Shown in pieces: positions 16,522-24,205 of a DNA stretch of 30,862 bases. Position 1 is the first letter of the stretch. Each line of letters begins with the position of its first letter. The stretch covers positions 1 to 30,862 of the forward strand of contig USGY01000016.1 in NCBI GenBank assembly GCA_900554365.1, in the 5' to 3' direction. The DNA comes from an uncultured Clostridium sp. (GTDB lineage: Bacteria > Bacillota > Clostridia > TANB77 > CAG-508). The translations under genes and the position numbers were made by a program. The notes beneath the pieces were generated by a model, which was not told where the DNA came from, made no database searches, and was given only the letters and a program-made list of their open reading frames with translations.

Positions 16522-17904
16522 TTAAAATTCTATTTTTTCATTAAGCCAATTTTCTAATTCATCTATTTTTACTCTAACTTGTTCCATTGAATCTCTATCA
16601 CGAATTGTTACAGCTTCATCTTCTAATGTATCAAAATCAACAGTTATACAATATGGAGTTCCAATTTCGTCTTGTCTTCTATAACGTTTTCCTATACTTC
16701 CTGCTTCATCATAGTCACACATAAAGTTTTTAGATAATTTATCATATACTTCATTTGCTTTTTCAGATAATTTCTTAGAAAGTGGTAATACAGCTGCTTT
16801 ATATGGTGCTAAAGCTGGATGTAAATGTAACACAGTTCTTACATCACCTTCTGCAATTTCTTCTTCATCATAACTATTACATAAAAATGCAAGTAATACT
16901 CTATCTGCTCCTAATGATGGTTCAATTACATATGGTACGTATTTTTCGTTTGTTTCTGGATCTTGATAAGTTAAGTCTTGTTTAGAATGATTCATATGTT
17001 GTGTTAAATCATAATCTGTTCTGTCAGCAATTCCCCATAGTTCTCCCCATCCAAATGGGAATGCAAATTCTATATCAGTTGTTGCTGCACTATAAAATAC
17101 TAATTCTTCTGGTGTATGATCTCTTAAACGAATATTTTCTTTTTTAATACCTAGGTCTAATAACCATTTTTCACAATATTCTTTCCAGAATTTATGCCAC
17201 TCTAAGTCTGTACCTGGTTTACAGAAAAATTCTAATTCCATTTGTTCAAATTCTCTTGTTCTAAATATAAAGTTTCCAGGTGTTATTTCATTTCTAAATG
17301 CCTTTCCTATTTGAGCAATTCCCATTGGTAATTTTTTTCTTGATGTTCTTAATACATTTTTAAAATCCACAAAAATTCCTTGTGCAGTTTCTGGTCTTAA
17401 ATATAATTCTGATGTTTTGTCTTCTGTTACACCTTGAAATGTTTTAAACATTAAATTAAATTTTCTTATATCTGTAAAATTTGTTTTTCCACAATTTGGA
17501 CATGGAATTTTATTTTCATTTATAAAGTTTATTAATTCTTTGTCTGACATTCCATCTGCAATCATATCTTTTCCTTGCTCATGTGACCATTCTTCTATTA
17601 ATTTATCTGCTCTATGTCTAGTTTTACATTCTTTACAATCTATTAAAGGATCTGAGAAACCTCCAACATGTCCTGATGCAACCCATGTTTCTGGATTCAT
17701 TATTATTGCTGCATCTAATCCAACAATGTTTTTATGTTCTTGAATAAATTTCTTTCTCCAAGCCTTTTTTATATTATTTTTTAATTCTGATCCTAATGGT
17801 CCATAATCCCATGAATTTGCTAAACCTCCATATATTTCTGAACCTGGATATATATATCCTCTATTTTTACATAACGCTACTAATGTGTCCATTGATTTTA
17901 ACAT
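16522..17904 (-). CDS. glyS: Glycyl-tRNA synthetase, dimeric class II
   Basis: At 460 residues this is full length for the alpha2 (eukaryote/Firmicute-type) GlyRS, which charges tRNA-Gly with glycine. The start MDTLVALCKNRGYIYPGSEI is characteristic. Motif 1 lies around GGLANSWDYGPLG. Zinc-ligand pairs are CKEC and CPNCGK. Motif 2 is the FRNEI...RTREFEQMELEFF region, and motif 3 is the ATP-binding PSLGADRVLLAFL segment. AAGGTGG lies 8 nt before the ATG. No T-box leader is visible between the promoter and the start, so control by a T box is unlikely. First gene of a three-gene unit. Confidence 0.97.
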   Translation of the reverse strand: MLKSMDTLVALCKNRGYIYPGSEIYGGLANSWDYGPLGSELKNNIKKAWRKKFIQEHKNIVGLDAAIIMNPETWVASGHVGGFSDPLIDCKECKTRHRADKLIEEWSHEQGKDMIADGMSDKELINFINENKIPCPNCGKTNFTDIRKFNLMFKTFQGVTEDKTSELYLRPETAQGIFVDFKNVLRTSRKKLPMGIAQIGKAFRNEITPGNFIFRTREFEQMELEFFCKPGTDLEWHKFWKEYCEKWLLDLGIKKENIRLRDHTPEELVFYSAATTDIEFAFPFGWGELWGIADRTDYDLTQHMNHSKQDLTYQDPETNEKYVPYVIEPSLGADRVLLAFLCNSYDEEEIAEGDVRTVLHLHPALAPYKAAVLPLSKKLSEKANEVYDKLSKNFMCDYDEAGSIGKRYRRQDEIGTPYCITVDFDTLEDEAVTIRDRDSMEQVRVKIDELENWLNEKIEF

Positions 17905-17935
17905 AAAAATTCCACCTTATCTTTCATTTTTTTTA

Positions 17936-17964
17936 ATTGTATTATGGTATTAAAAAAAAGTCAA
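17936..17964 (-). promoter_or_regulatory. Sigma-A promoter of the glyS operon
   Basis: On the minus strand: TTGACT (17959-17964), 17-nt spacer, TACAAT (17936-17941), about 30 nt before the glyS ATG. Confidence 0.65.
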
Positions 17965-18008
17965 TATTTTTTATGAAAATTATTGCTAAATTCAAAATTT
18001 TATGCTAA

Positions 18009-18014
18009 TATAAT
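18009..18014 (+). promoter_or_regulatory. -10 element of tRNA-Trp
   Basis: A perfect TATAAT lies 17 nt before the tRNA. The best -35 (TTGCTA, 17983-17988) is 20 nt away, so only the -10 is convincing. Confidence 0.5.
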
Positions 18015-18031
18015 AAATGTGTTTTAAATAT

Positions 18032-18106
18032 AGGGGTATAGTGTCAATGGTAGCACATCGGTCTCCAAAACCGCCTGTGAGGGTTCGAATCCTTCTACCC
18101 CTGCCA
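18032..18106 (+). tRNA. tRNA-Trp, anticodon CCA
   Basis: This is a 75-nt cloverleaf. The acceptor arms AGGGGTA (18032-18038) and TACCCCT (18096-18102) pair fully. The discriminator is G and the 3' CCA is encoded (18104-18106). The anticodon loop CTCCAAA puts CCA at 18065-18067. The T loop GGTTCGAATCC is present. It is followed after 7 nt by an intrinsic terminator. Confidence 0.97.
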
Positions 18107-18113
18107 TAAAAAT

Positions 18114-18153
18114 AAAAAACTTAGGGTTTTAATTGCCCTAAGTTTTTTATTTT
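18114..18153 (+). terminator. Terminator or attenuator between tRNA-Trp and the M23 gene
   Basis: A perfect 13-bp stem (18114-18126 and 18136-18148) with a 9-nt loop ends in TTTTTTATTTT. The GGAGG of the next gene begins at 18154, right after the T run. There is no room for a separate promoter, so the M23 gene would need read-through of this hairpin or a promoter inside the tRNA gene. Confidence 0.85.
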
Positions 18154-18166
18154 GGAGGTGTTTTAT

Positions 18167-18751
18167 ATTTTTAAAAATTTTTATAAATTATTTTTTATAT
18201 TCACTATTTTTATTTTATTTATTTGTGTTTTCTTTATTCCAGCATTTGATATTTCTAATCGGATCTTCTGATTATGCTTCTTCGGAAATTTTAGATTTTA
18301 ACCCTAATGGTTTTGTTTGGCCAATACCTGGTTATACAAGAATAAGTTCTTTTTTTGGCAAGCGTGACTCACCAACTTCCGGTGCATCTTCTTCTCATTC
18401 TGGAATTGATATTCCTGCTCCAGAGGGTACTCATTTTATAGCTGTTGCTGATGGTGAAATTACGTTTAGAGACTTTTTGGGTGCTGGTGGGTATACAATT
18501 ACGCTTTCTTTTGAAAACTTTAAAATTAGCTATTGTCATTGTGATCCGAACTTTATTGTACATGTAGGTGACAAAATAAAACAAGGCCAAATAATTCGGT
18601 CTTGTTGGTCCAAAATATGTTTATGGTGTTCCCGGAAACCAGTATCGTGATTCTACTGGTAAAGAAACAAATGGGGCAACCACACGGTTGCCACCTACAT
18701 CTTGGGATTCGTATTAATAATAAATATCAAAATCCTTTAGAATATTTTTAA
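18167..18751 (+). CDS. M23 (LytM-type) peptidase, needs three +1 frameshifts at CGG
   Basis: When recoded, this is a 193-residue secreted zinc endopeptidase of family M23, which cuts peptidoglycan cross-bridges. It has a basic N-terminus and hydrophobic signal segment (about 5-25), then GFVWPIPGYTRISSFFGKR and HSGIDIPAPEGT with H77 and D81, and finally GCHLHLG with H177. No single frame gives this. The frame changes +1 at 18260, 18597 and 18685, and in each case the blocked zero-frame codon is CGG and the next frame starts with a glycine codon. The first shift is less certain, because a reading from ATA at 18165 needs no shift there but uses poor codons. GGAGG (18154-18158) is 8 nt before ATT at 18167, so the start may be AUU. 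Codons such as AAG, GAG and ACG are commoner than in the neighbours. A pseudogene is the alternative. The stop is 1 nt from the convergent gene. Confidence 0.65.
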
Positions 18752-18752
18752 T

Positions 18753-19253
18753 TTACATATCATCGTCTTCATCTTTTTTTATATTAAAACTTCCACAGCC
18801 ATGGCAACCTGGACATCCACCTTGAAAATTACTATTTTTAGTTTTATTTTCTTTTGGTTCATCTTCGATGTCGCCACTCCAATCTAACTCAATAGTATTT
18901 TTACATTCTGGGCATTCTATTTCAGTTTTATTTTCATCAATATCAACGAAAAATTCGTAATTACAATATGGGCATGTTATTTCAAAATCAAAGTTATCTT
19001 CTGGATATATATCTTTTTCTATTGAATCTATTTTAGATTGAATTTTTTCAACACTTTTTTCAATTTCTTTTTGTGCTTTTTCAATCTTTTCAATTCTTTC
19101 GTTTTTGTATTCAGCTGAATTTTCCACTTCTTCTAAAATAACATCTACAAAATCTGAAAATCTTTTCTTTATATATGTCAAGTCATCTTTGTTTTTGATA
19201 TTCTTCTCTATGTCATCTAAAAAACTTTTATATTCGTTTTTTAATTTTCCCAT
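18753..19253 (-). CDS. Coiled-coil zinc-ribbon protein (CD1247-like)
   Basis: This 166-residue protein has an N-terminal helical, charged region (about 1-80, coiled-coil-like EKIEKAQKEIEKSVEKIQ). A zinc ribbon follows (CPYC about residue 95 and CPEC about 115), then an acidic linker and a CPGCHGCG cluster, with an acidic end. The build resembles clostridial CD1247-type proteins found beside efp; function unknown. AAAGG lies about 10 nt before the ATG. It is 16 nt after efp, in the same direction. Its stop is 1 nt from the stop of the M23 gene on the other strand, with no terminator visible between them. Confidence 0.8.
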   Translation of the reverse strand: MGKLKNEYKSFLDDIEKNIKNKDDLTYIKKRFSDFVDVILEEVENSAEYKNERIEKIEKAQKEIEKSVEKIQSKIDSIEKDIYPEDNFDFEITCPYCNYEFFVDIDENKTEIECPECKNTIELDWSGDIEDEPKENKTKNSNFQGGCPGCHGCGSFNIKKDEDDDM

Positions 19254-19269
19254 TTATAATCAACCTTTC

Positions 19270-19836
19270 TTATACTCTTTCTATATATTCGCATGTTCTT
19301 GTATCTATTCTTAAAACATCACCAATATTTACAAATAAAGGTACTTGAATTTCTAATCCCGTTTCTAATTTTGCAGGTTTTCCTGATGTTGTTGTTGTGT
19401 TTCCACTAAATCCAGGTTCTGTATATGTAACCTCTAATTCTACAAATGTTGGAGGTTCTACTGCAAATGTTTTTCCCTTGTAAGAAAGCATTGTAACTTC
19501 CATATTTTCTTTTAAATATTTTAAACAATCTCCTAATTGATCTTCATTTAATGGCATTTGATCATATGTTTCATTATCCATGAAATAATATAATCCACCA
19601 TCATTGTACAAATATTGCATTGTTTTCTTTTCGATTTCTGCTCCTGGGAATTTTTCTGAAGGGTTAAATGTTTTTTCTAATGTTGCTCCTGTTATAACGT
19701 TTTTAATTTTTGTTCTAACAAAAGCTGAACCCTTTCCTGGTTTTACATGTTGAAATTCTACAACTCTGTAAACATTTCCATCCATTTCAAATGTTGTTCC
19801 ATTTCTAAAATCTCCTGCTGAATATACTGCTGCCAT
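19270..19836 (-). CDS. efp: Elongation factor P
   Basis: At 188 residues this is normal EF-P length. EF-P enters the ribosomal E site and rescues stalling at polyproline stretches. The KOW-like N-domain has the KPGKG loop; the lysine that is modified in other species corresponds to K35. Two OB domains follow, with the C-terminal signature ETGLEIQVPLFVNIGDVLRIDTRTCEY. I chose the ATG at 19836 (MAAVYSAGDFRNG), 7 nt after GAGGAG. The in-frame ATG at 19860 lies upstream of that ribosome binding site. It has its own likely promoter. Confidence 0.97.
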   Translation of the reverse strand: MAAVYSAGDFRNGTTFEMDGNVYRVVEFQHVKPGKGSAFVRTKIKNVITGATLEKTFNPSEKFPGAEIEKKTMQYLYNDGGLYYFMDNETYDQMPLNEDQLGDCLKYLKENMEVTMLSYKGKTFAVEPPTFVELEVTYTEPGFSGNTTTTSGKPAKLETGLEIQVPLFVNIGDVLRIDTRTCEYIERV

Positions 19837-19886
19837 AATAATTCTCCTCTCAATTTCCATATTTTTACTAATTATAAACTTTTTTT

Positions 19887-19915
19887 ATTTTACTACAAAT
19901 TCTTAGAAAAATCAA
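19887..19915 (-). promoter_or_regulatory. Possible internal promoter for efp
   Basis: On the minus strand: TTGATT (19910-19915), 17-nt spacer, TAAAAT (19887-19892), in the gap between pepQ and efp. Confidence 0.5.
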
Positions 19916-19926
19916 GTATACGATAT

Positions 19927-20985
19927 TTATATTATAATATAATTTTTCTCAGATTTTGTTAAACTTATACAACCAAATTTTGTTATTTGTATTGTATCTT
20001 CTATTCTAACTCCAAACTTACCTGGAATATATATTCCTGGCTCATCTGTTACTATCATATTTTCTTTTAATTGTGTATCTGAACGATGATTTATATATGG
20101 TGCTTCATGTATTTCCATTCCAACACCATGACCTAATGCATGTACTAAATCATATCCTTCAAGTCTAAAATCATTTTCTACCATAGTTGTTAATTGTCTT
20201 GTACTTTCTCCATCTTTCATATCTTCTATTACTTGTTGTTGTTTTTTTAATACTAAATCATATACATTTTTTACATAATCAGGTACACTTCCTACAAATA
20301 TTGTTCTAGTCATATCTGAACAATATCCATCTACTTTACAGCCCATATCTATTGTAATTATATCTTGGTTTTGTATTTTTCTATCTGTTGGTACTGCATG
20401 AGGTTTTGATGAATTTTCGCCTGAAGCCACTATTGTTTCAAATGATACTCCATCTGCATATTCTTTATAATAATTTTCTATCTCATTTGCAATTTGCTTT
20501 TCTGTCATGCCTGGTTTTATATATGATTGCAAATAACTAAAACAATTATCTGTTATTTCACAGGCTTTTTGTACCTTTGAAATCTCGTCATTATCTTTTA
20601 TCATTCTTTGTCGTTCTATTATATTTTCGGTCTCTACTAAATTATTTATTTTATATTTTCTAATTAACTCTTTATATCCAGCATATGTTACATAATTTTC
20701 TTCAAAACCTACATTTTCGCAAAACATAAAAAAGTTTTCATAATCATCTTTAGATATGTCTTTTAAATCATATACAATTATTTCATCATATAATGTTAAC
20801 ACACTATGAACATGTTCAACATATCTTCCATCTGTTATAAATATATTATCTTTTCTTGTTAATAATAGTATTCCTTCTGCATCTATATTTGTTAAATATT
20901 TTACATTTATTGGATTAGAAATTATTAACCCCTGTAAATCTAAACTTGACATTGTATTTCTTAACCATTGTATTTTGGGATTCAT
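19927..20985 (-). CDS. M24 family Xaa-Pro aminopeptidase
   Basis: This 352-residue metallopeptidase removes N-terminal residues ahead of proline. After a creatinase-like N-domain (about 1-130), the pita-bread domain carries the five metal ligands: D213 and D224 (TIDMGC, YCSDMT), H286 (ALGHGVGMEIHE), E315 (TDEPGIY) and E329 (VRIEDT). AAGGAG lies 8 nt before the ATG. It sits directly upstream of efp, an arrangement common in Firmicutes, and 20 nt after the prepilin peptidase gene. Confidence 0.93.
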   Translation of the reverse strand: MNPKIQWLRNTMSSLDLQGLIISNPINVKYLTNIDAEGILLLTRKDNIFITDGRYVEHVHSVLTLYDEIIVYDLKDISKDDYENFFMFCENVGFEENYVTYAGYKELIRKYKINNLVETENIIERQRMIKDNDEISKVQKACEITDNCFSYLQSYIKPGMTEKQIANEIENYYKEYADGVSFETIVASGENSSKPHAVPTDRKIQNQDIITIDMGCKVDGYCSDMTRTIFVGSVPDYVKNVYDLVLKKQQQVIEDMKDGESTRQLTTMVENDFRLEGYDLVHALGHGVGMEIHEAPYINHRSDTQLKENMIVTDEPGIYIPGKFGVRIEDTIQITKFGCISLTKSEKNYIII

Positions 20986-21005
20986 TTTCTCAACTCCTTA
21001 TTTCA

Positions 21006-21758
21006 TTATTTGCTATATAACCCTAGTGTGAATATTTGCATTAAAATTGCTTTTATTTGTTCAAATGGCACATACATACTTACAAATGTTGCAATTACAA
21101 TAAATGGTCCAAATGGTATATATTCATTTGATTTCTTTATTTTGCTTACTAATAATATTATACTAAGAATTGCACCTATTAAAAATGAAACTAATGTTAT
21201 TGCAATTATATCATATTGTCCAAAAAATAATCCTAAAGCTCCCATAAGCTTTACATCACCAAAGCCCATTGCTTCTTTTCCATATAGTGCTCCACCTATT
21301 AATGTTATTAGTAAGAAGATTCCTCCACCTATTAACATTCCAATTATCATTTTTAATGTTATTGCTACATCTGATAATCCATATAAAAATGCGAATACAA
21401 TTCCAACTTCAAATATTGTTAAATTTAATCTGTTTGGAATAATTTGCAATTTATAATCTATTACAAAAACTGATAATAACATTGGTGTTAGAACCATAAA
21501 TTTAATTAAATCTAAATTTGCAATCAGTGTTTCTTTTAAGCCAAATCTATACAATAATGTAACATAAATTGCCGATGTTACTAGCATTAAAATATAATTT
21601 GGTTTAAAATTCAATTTCATTTCTGTAAAAAATTCTTTTGTAAAAACTTTTTTATATTCTGGTAGCCTTTTATTTGCCCAACTAACAAATTCTCCAACAA
21701 AAAGTCCAAATATTGCTACTACTACATAATATAGTATATGTACATCATTTATATACAT
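21006..21758 (-). CDS. Type IV prepilin peptidase (A24), ComC/PilD family
   Basis: This 250-residue polytopic membrane aspartyl protease cleaves leader peptides from type IV pilin-like proteins. The catalytic aspartates are D101 (FVIDYKLQIIPN) and D168 (GFGDVKLMGALG). The N-terminal part keeps only a short G...NKRLPEY region and lacks the CXXC zinc motifs of the methyltransferase domain, so N-methylation is doubtful. AAGGAGA lies 9 nt before the ATG. No pilin or assembly genes are inside the window. It is second in the yqeG unit. Confidence 0.93.
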   Translation of the reverse strand: MYINDVHILYYVVVAIFGLFVGEFVSWANKRLPEYKKVFTKEFFTEMKLNFKPNYILMLVTSAIYVTLLYRFGLKETLIANLDLIKFMVLTPMLLSVFVIDYKLQIIPNRLNLTIFEVGIVFAFLYGLSDVAITLKMIIGMLIGGGIFLLITLIGGALYGKEAMGFGDVKLMGALGLFFGQYDIIAITLVSFLIGAILSIILLVSKIKKSNEYIPFGPFIVIATFVSMYVPFEQIKAILMQIFTLGLYSK

Positions 21759-21776
21759 TTTTATTTTCTCCTTTGT

Positions 21777-22265
21777 CTATTCCTCTTTAAATTTCTTTTT
21801 TATTTTTTCTTCAATTGGTCTTTTCCATGCAGTATACCAAAAGTCTTTTTTATCTATTGCTTCAATTAGTATTGTATACATTTTGCATAAATTTCCGCCT
21901 AATACATCTGTAAAAATTTGATCACCAACTACTGCAATATTTTCTGGCTTTTCGTTCAATTCTTTTTCTGCTTTTTTTAGTCCTTTTTTCAATGGTTTTA
22001 AAGCTAAATATGTATATGGTATACCAATTTTTTTAGCTACATTTTCTACTTTTTCTTTATCATTTGTATTTGATACTATATATAACTTAACTCCTTGACC
22101 TTTTAAGTCTTTAGCCCATTTTTGTATTTCTTCTGGCATTTCTTTTTTATAATTTATTAATGTATTATCAACATCTAATATTAATGCTTTTATTTTATTT
22201 TTTTGTAAAAATTCTATTGTTATGTTTTGTATTTTTTTAAAATATTTTTTTGGATAAAATAACAT
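21777..22265 (-). CDS. yqeG: YqeG family HAD phosphatase
   Basis: This 162-residue protein is a HAD-superfamily phosphatase of subfamily IIIA. Motif I is LDVDNTL with D31 and D33, motif II is the VSNTND segment, a conserved lysine lies in the LKPLKKGLKKA region, and motif III is VGDQIFTDVLGGN. The physiological substrate is not known. GGGGGA lies 4 nt before the ATG. First gene of the yqeG, prepilin peptidase, pepQ, efp, zinc-ribbon series. Confidence 0.92.
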   Translation of the reverse strand: MLFYPKKYFKKIQNITIEFLQKNKIKALILDVDNTLINYKKEMPEEIQKWAKDLKGQGVKLYIVSNTNDKEKVENVAKKIGIPYTYLALKPLKKGLKKAEKELNEKPENIAVVGDQIFTDVLGGNLCKMYTILIEAIDKKDFWYTAWKRPIEEKIKKKFKEE

Positions 22266-22295
22266 ATTTTCCCCCGCATATAATAATTCAAATAT

Positions 22296-22324
22296 ATATT
22301 ACCAATTTGATATTCTTTTGTCAA
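22296..22324 (-). promoter_or_regulatory. Sigma-A promoter of the yqeG operon
   Basis: On the minus strand: perfect TTGACA (22319-22324), 17-nt spacer, TAATAT (22296-22301), about 30 nt before the yqeG ATG. Confidence 0.7.
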
Positions 22325-22351
22325 GGAAATATATAACTTTAACCAGTTTTT

Positions 22352-22397
22352 AAAAACAAAAAATCATGCTAAAAAATAATTTTGGCATGATTTTTTT
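22352..22397. terminator. Terminator after sleB (hairpin usable on both strands)
   Basis: A 12-bp stem AAAAAATCATGC/GCATGATTTTTT (22358-22369 and 22385-22396) with a 15-nt loop has T-rich runs on both strands. It lies directly after the sleB stop and upstream of the yqeG promoter. Confidence 0.85.
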
Positions 22398-22399
22398 AG

Positions 22400-23089
22400 T
22401 TATTTACAAAATCTATGATTACCTATTGTTACAGTTACAGGTCTTGACCATATCCATTTATTACTTGCAGTTTTAGGATTAAAATAATAAATAGCTCCAT
22501 ATGATGGGTCCCATCCATTTAAAGCGTCTTGTGCAGCCTTTTTTGCTGTTGCGTTAGGAGATAAATTTATTTGCCCATCTTTTACAACATCAAAGGAATT
22601 TGCTTGATAAATTACACCTGAGATTGTATTTGGAAACGAACTACTTCTTACTCTATTCATAACAACTGCTCCAACTGCCACTTGACCTGTATATGGTTCT
22701 CCTCTTGACTCTCCATAAATTAACCTTGCTAATAAATTTACATCATTCGAATTTGAGGTTGAACTTGATGAGTTAGAATTACTAGAATTATATATTCCCA
22801 TAGCCTTTAATGTGTTTGCTCCTGCTATACCATCAACTGTTAAATTATTTTTTCTTTGAAAATATTTTACCGCTTCTACAGTCTGTGAACCATATATTCC
22901 ATCTACATTTCCTTTATAATATCCCCATCTTTTCAATTTAGTTTGTATTTGCCTTACTTCATCGCCTCTTGAACCATATTTTGATAAAGCTTCTACAACA
23001 TTATTATTAATAAATATTATTATTGAAATTGTAGAAATAATTGCAATAATAATCATTGCTATTTTTTTCTTATTTTTTAAATAAAACAT
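22400..23089 (-). CDS. sleB: Spore cortex-lytic enzyme SleB-like
   Basis: This 229-residue exported enzyme acts in germination on spore cortex peptidoglycan. A hydrophobic segment (about 10-28) acts as signal or anchor. A peptidoglycan-binding domain (about 37-98) contains GDEVRQIQTKLK and DGIYGSQTVEAVKYFQ. After a Ser/Asn linker comes the hydrolase_2 (SleB/CwlJ) domain, about 117-229: LARLIYGESRGEPYTGQ with the probable catalytic E127, AVGAVVMNRV, and YGAIYYFNPKTASNKW. AGGTG lies 5 nt before the ATG, but this ribosome binding site is buried in a 21-bp hairpin. It follows holA by 75 nt. Confidence 0.92.
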   Translation of the reverse strand: MFYLKNKKKIAMIIIAIISTISIIIFINNNVVEALSKYGSRGDEVRQIQTKLKRWGYYKGNVDGIYGSQTVEAVKYFQRKNNLTVDGIAGANTLKAMGIYNSSNSNSSSSTSNSNDVNLLARLIYGESRGEPYTGQVAVGAVVMNRVRSSSFPNTISGVIYQANSFDVVKDGQINLSPNATAKKAAQDALNGWDPSYGAIYYFNPKTASNKWIWSRPVTVTIGNHRFCK

Positions 23090-23143
23090 AAAATCACCTA
23101 AAAGATAAAATCTTACTTCTATTTTTATCTTTTAAGTGATTTT
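23090..23143 (-). promoter_or_regulatory. Long hairpin covering the sleB ribosome binding site
   Basis: A 21-bp nearly perfect inverted repeat (23090-23110 and 23123-23143) with a 12-nt loop lies between holA and sleB. In the minus-strand RNA its 3' arm contains the sleB AGGTG. It may end or weaken transcription from holA and hide the sleB start. The best T run is on the plus strand, where no gene needs it. Confidence 0.6.
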
Positions 23144-23164
23144 TTATACATTTTTAGTATTCTT

Positions 23165-24190
23165 TTATGAACAATATCTACATAAAATTGATTCTAAGCC
23201 AACTTGTAAATCTATCAAACCATTTTTATATTCATAATCTAAATCTCTTAGTTTTTGCAATATTTCTTTTAACTCATTTTCTTTGAAATATCCTGATTGC
23301 ATTTTATATTTACCTGTTAAAAAAGTTTGGTTAGGTTTTAAATTTAAACTTGTTACTAAATCCTTATTATATTTTAATGCCAATTTAGTAAAATATAATT
23401 TTTTAAAATGATTATATAAATTTATTAATATTTTTTGTATTGGTTCTTTATTATATATCAAATTATTTAAAACCTCTAAAGCTTTTTTAGTATCTTTTTT
23501 TCCAAGGCTATCTGTTAAATCAAATATTATACTTTCTAATTTTTTAGTTGATAATAAATCAATATCTTCTTTTTTAATTGTGCCACCAGGTCCTGCATAT
23601 TCAATCAATTTTCTAATTTCATTAATTAAATCTTGCATATTTGTTCCACATACTTCTATAAAATATTTTAAAGTACTGTTATCAATTTTAACTTTGTAGC
23701 CATTGCAAATCGCCAATATTCTTTTTTCTATTTGTATTGGTTTTTGATAATCAACTTTACATACAATTCCTTGTTTTTCTATTACTTTATATAAATTTTG
23801 CTTAGTATCAACATCATCTTCAAGAAATACTAATACTATAGAGTCATTTATTTCTTGTTCATTTTCTTCTAAATATTCAGAAAGTCTTTCTCTAAGCTTA
23901 ACCATTTCTGCATTTTTTCTCTTTCCTTCTTTTTTTAATATATTAGTATTTCTTGCTATTATTAATTTTTTACTATATCCAAAAGCTGGTGTTTCGATAT
24001 CTGATATTAACTCTTGAACATTTGTATCATCAATTGAAATAAAATTAATTCCTTTTGTTGTTGGTCCAAATAATTTTTTTATTTTTTTTACTTGTGTTTC
24101 TATTAAAAATAATTCTTCACCATATAAAAGATACAAACTGTGTAATTTATTATTTTTTAACTCATTTTCTAAACTTTCAATTGAAGTCAT
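23165..24190 (-). CDS. holA: DNA polymerase III delta subunit
   Basis: This 341-residue clamp-loader subunit opens the beta sliding clamp. The N-terminus has the family pattern LYLLYGEELFLIETQVKKIKK. A degenerate AAA+ fold, a three-helix lid (VCGTNMQDLINEIRKLIEYA) and the C-terminal collar (LRDLDYEYKNGLIDLQVGLESILCRYC) follow. AAGGAG lies 8 nt before the ATG. It is 15 nt after the debranching enzyme gene, an unusual partner that suggests a simple shared transcript. Confidence 0.93.
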   Translation of the reverse strand: MTSIESLENELKNNKLHSLYLLYGEELFLIETQVKKIKKLFGPTTKGINFISIDDTNVQELISDIETPAFGYSKKLIIARNTNILKKEGKRKNAEMVKLRERLSEYLEENEQEINDSIVLVFLEDDVDTKQNLYKVIEKQGIVCKVDYQKPIQIEKRILAICNGYKVKIDNSTLKYFIEVCGTNMQDLINEIRKLIEYAGPGGTIKKEDIDLLSTKKLESIIFDLTDSLGKKDTKKALEVLNNLIYNKEPIQKILINLYNHFKKLYFTKLALKYNKDLVTSLNLKPNQTFLTGKYKMQSGYFKENELKEILQKLRDLDYEYKNGLIDLQVGLESILCRYCS

Positions 24191-24205
24191 TACAAATACT
24201 CCTTT

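Noticed and set aside
17905..18031. T-box leader for glyS
   Set aside because: The promoter is only about 30 nt before the start codon and no T-box motif or specifier stem is present.
18165..18260. Start at ATA 18165, which avoids the first CGG shift of the M23 gene
   Set aside because: Not fully excluded. That frame uses poor codons (TTC CAG, CTA ATC), gives a weaker signal peptide without a basic start and sits 6 nt from GGAGG, so the ATT frame is preferred.
18167..18751. M23 gene as a plain decaying pseudogene
   Set aside because: Kept as the main alternative, but all breaks are +1 at CGG before glycine, there is no internal stop or large deletion, and a second gene shows the same rule.
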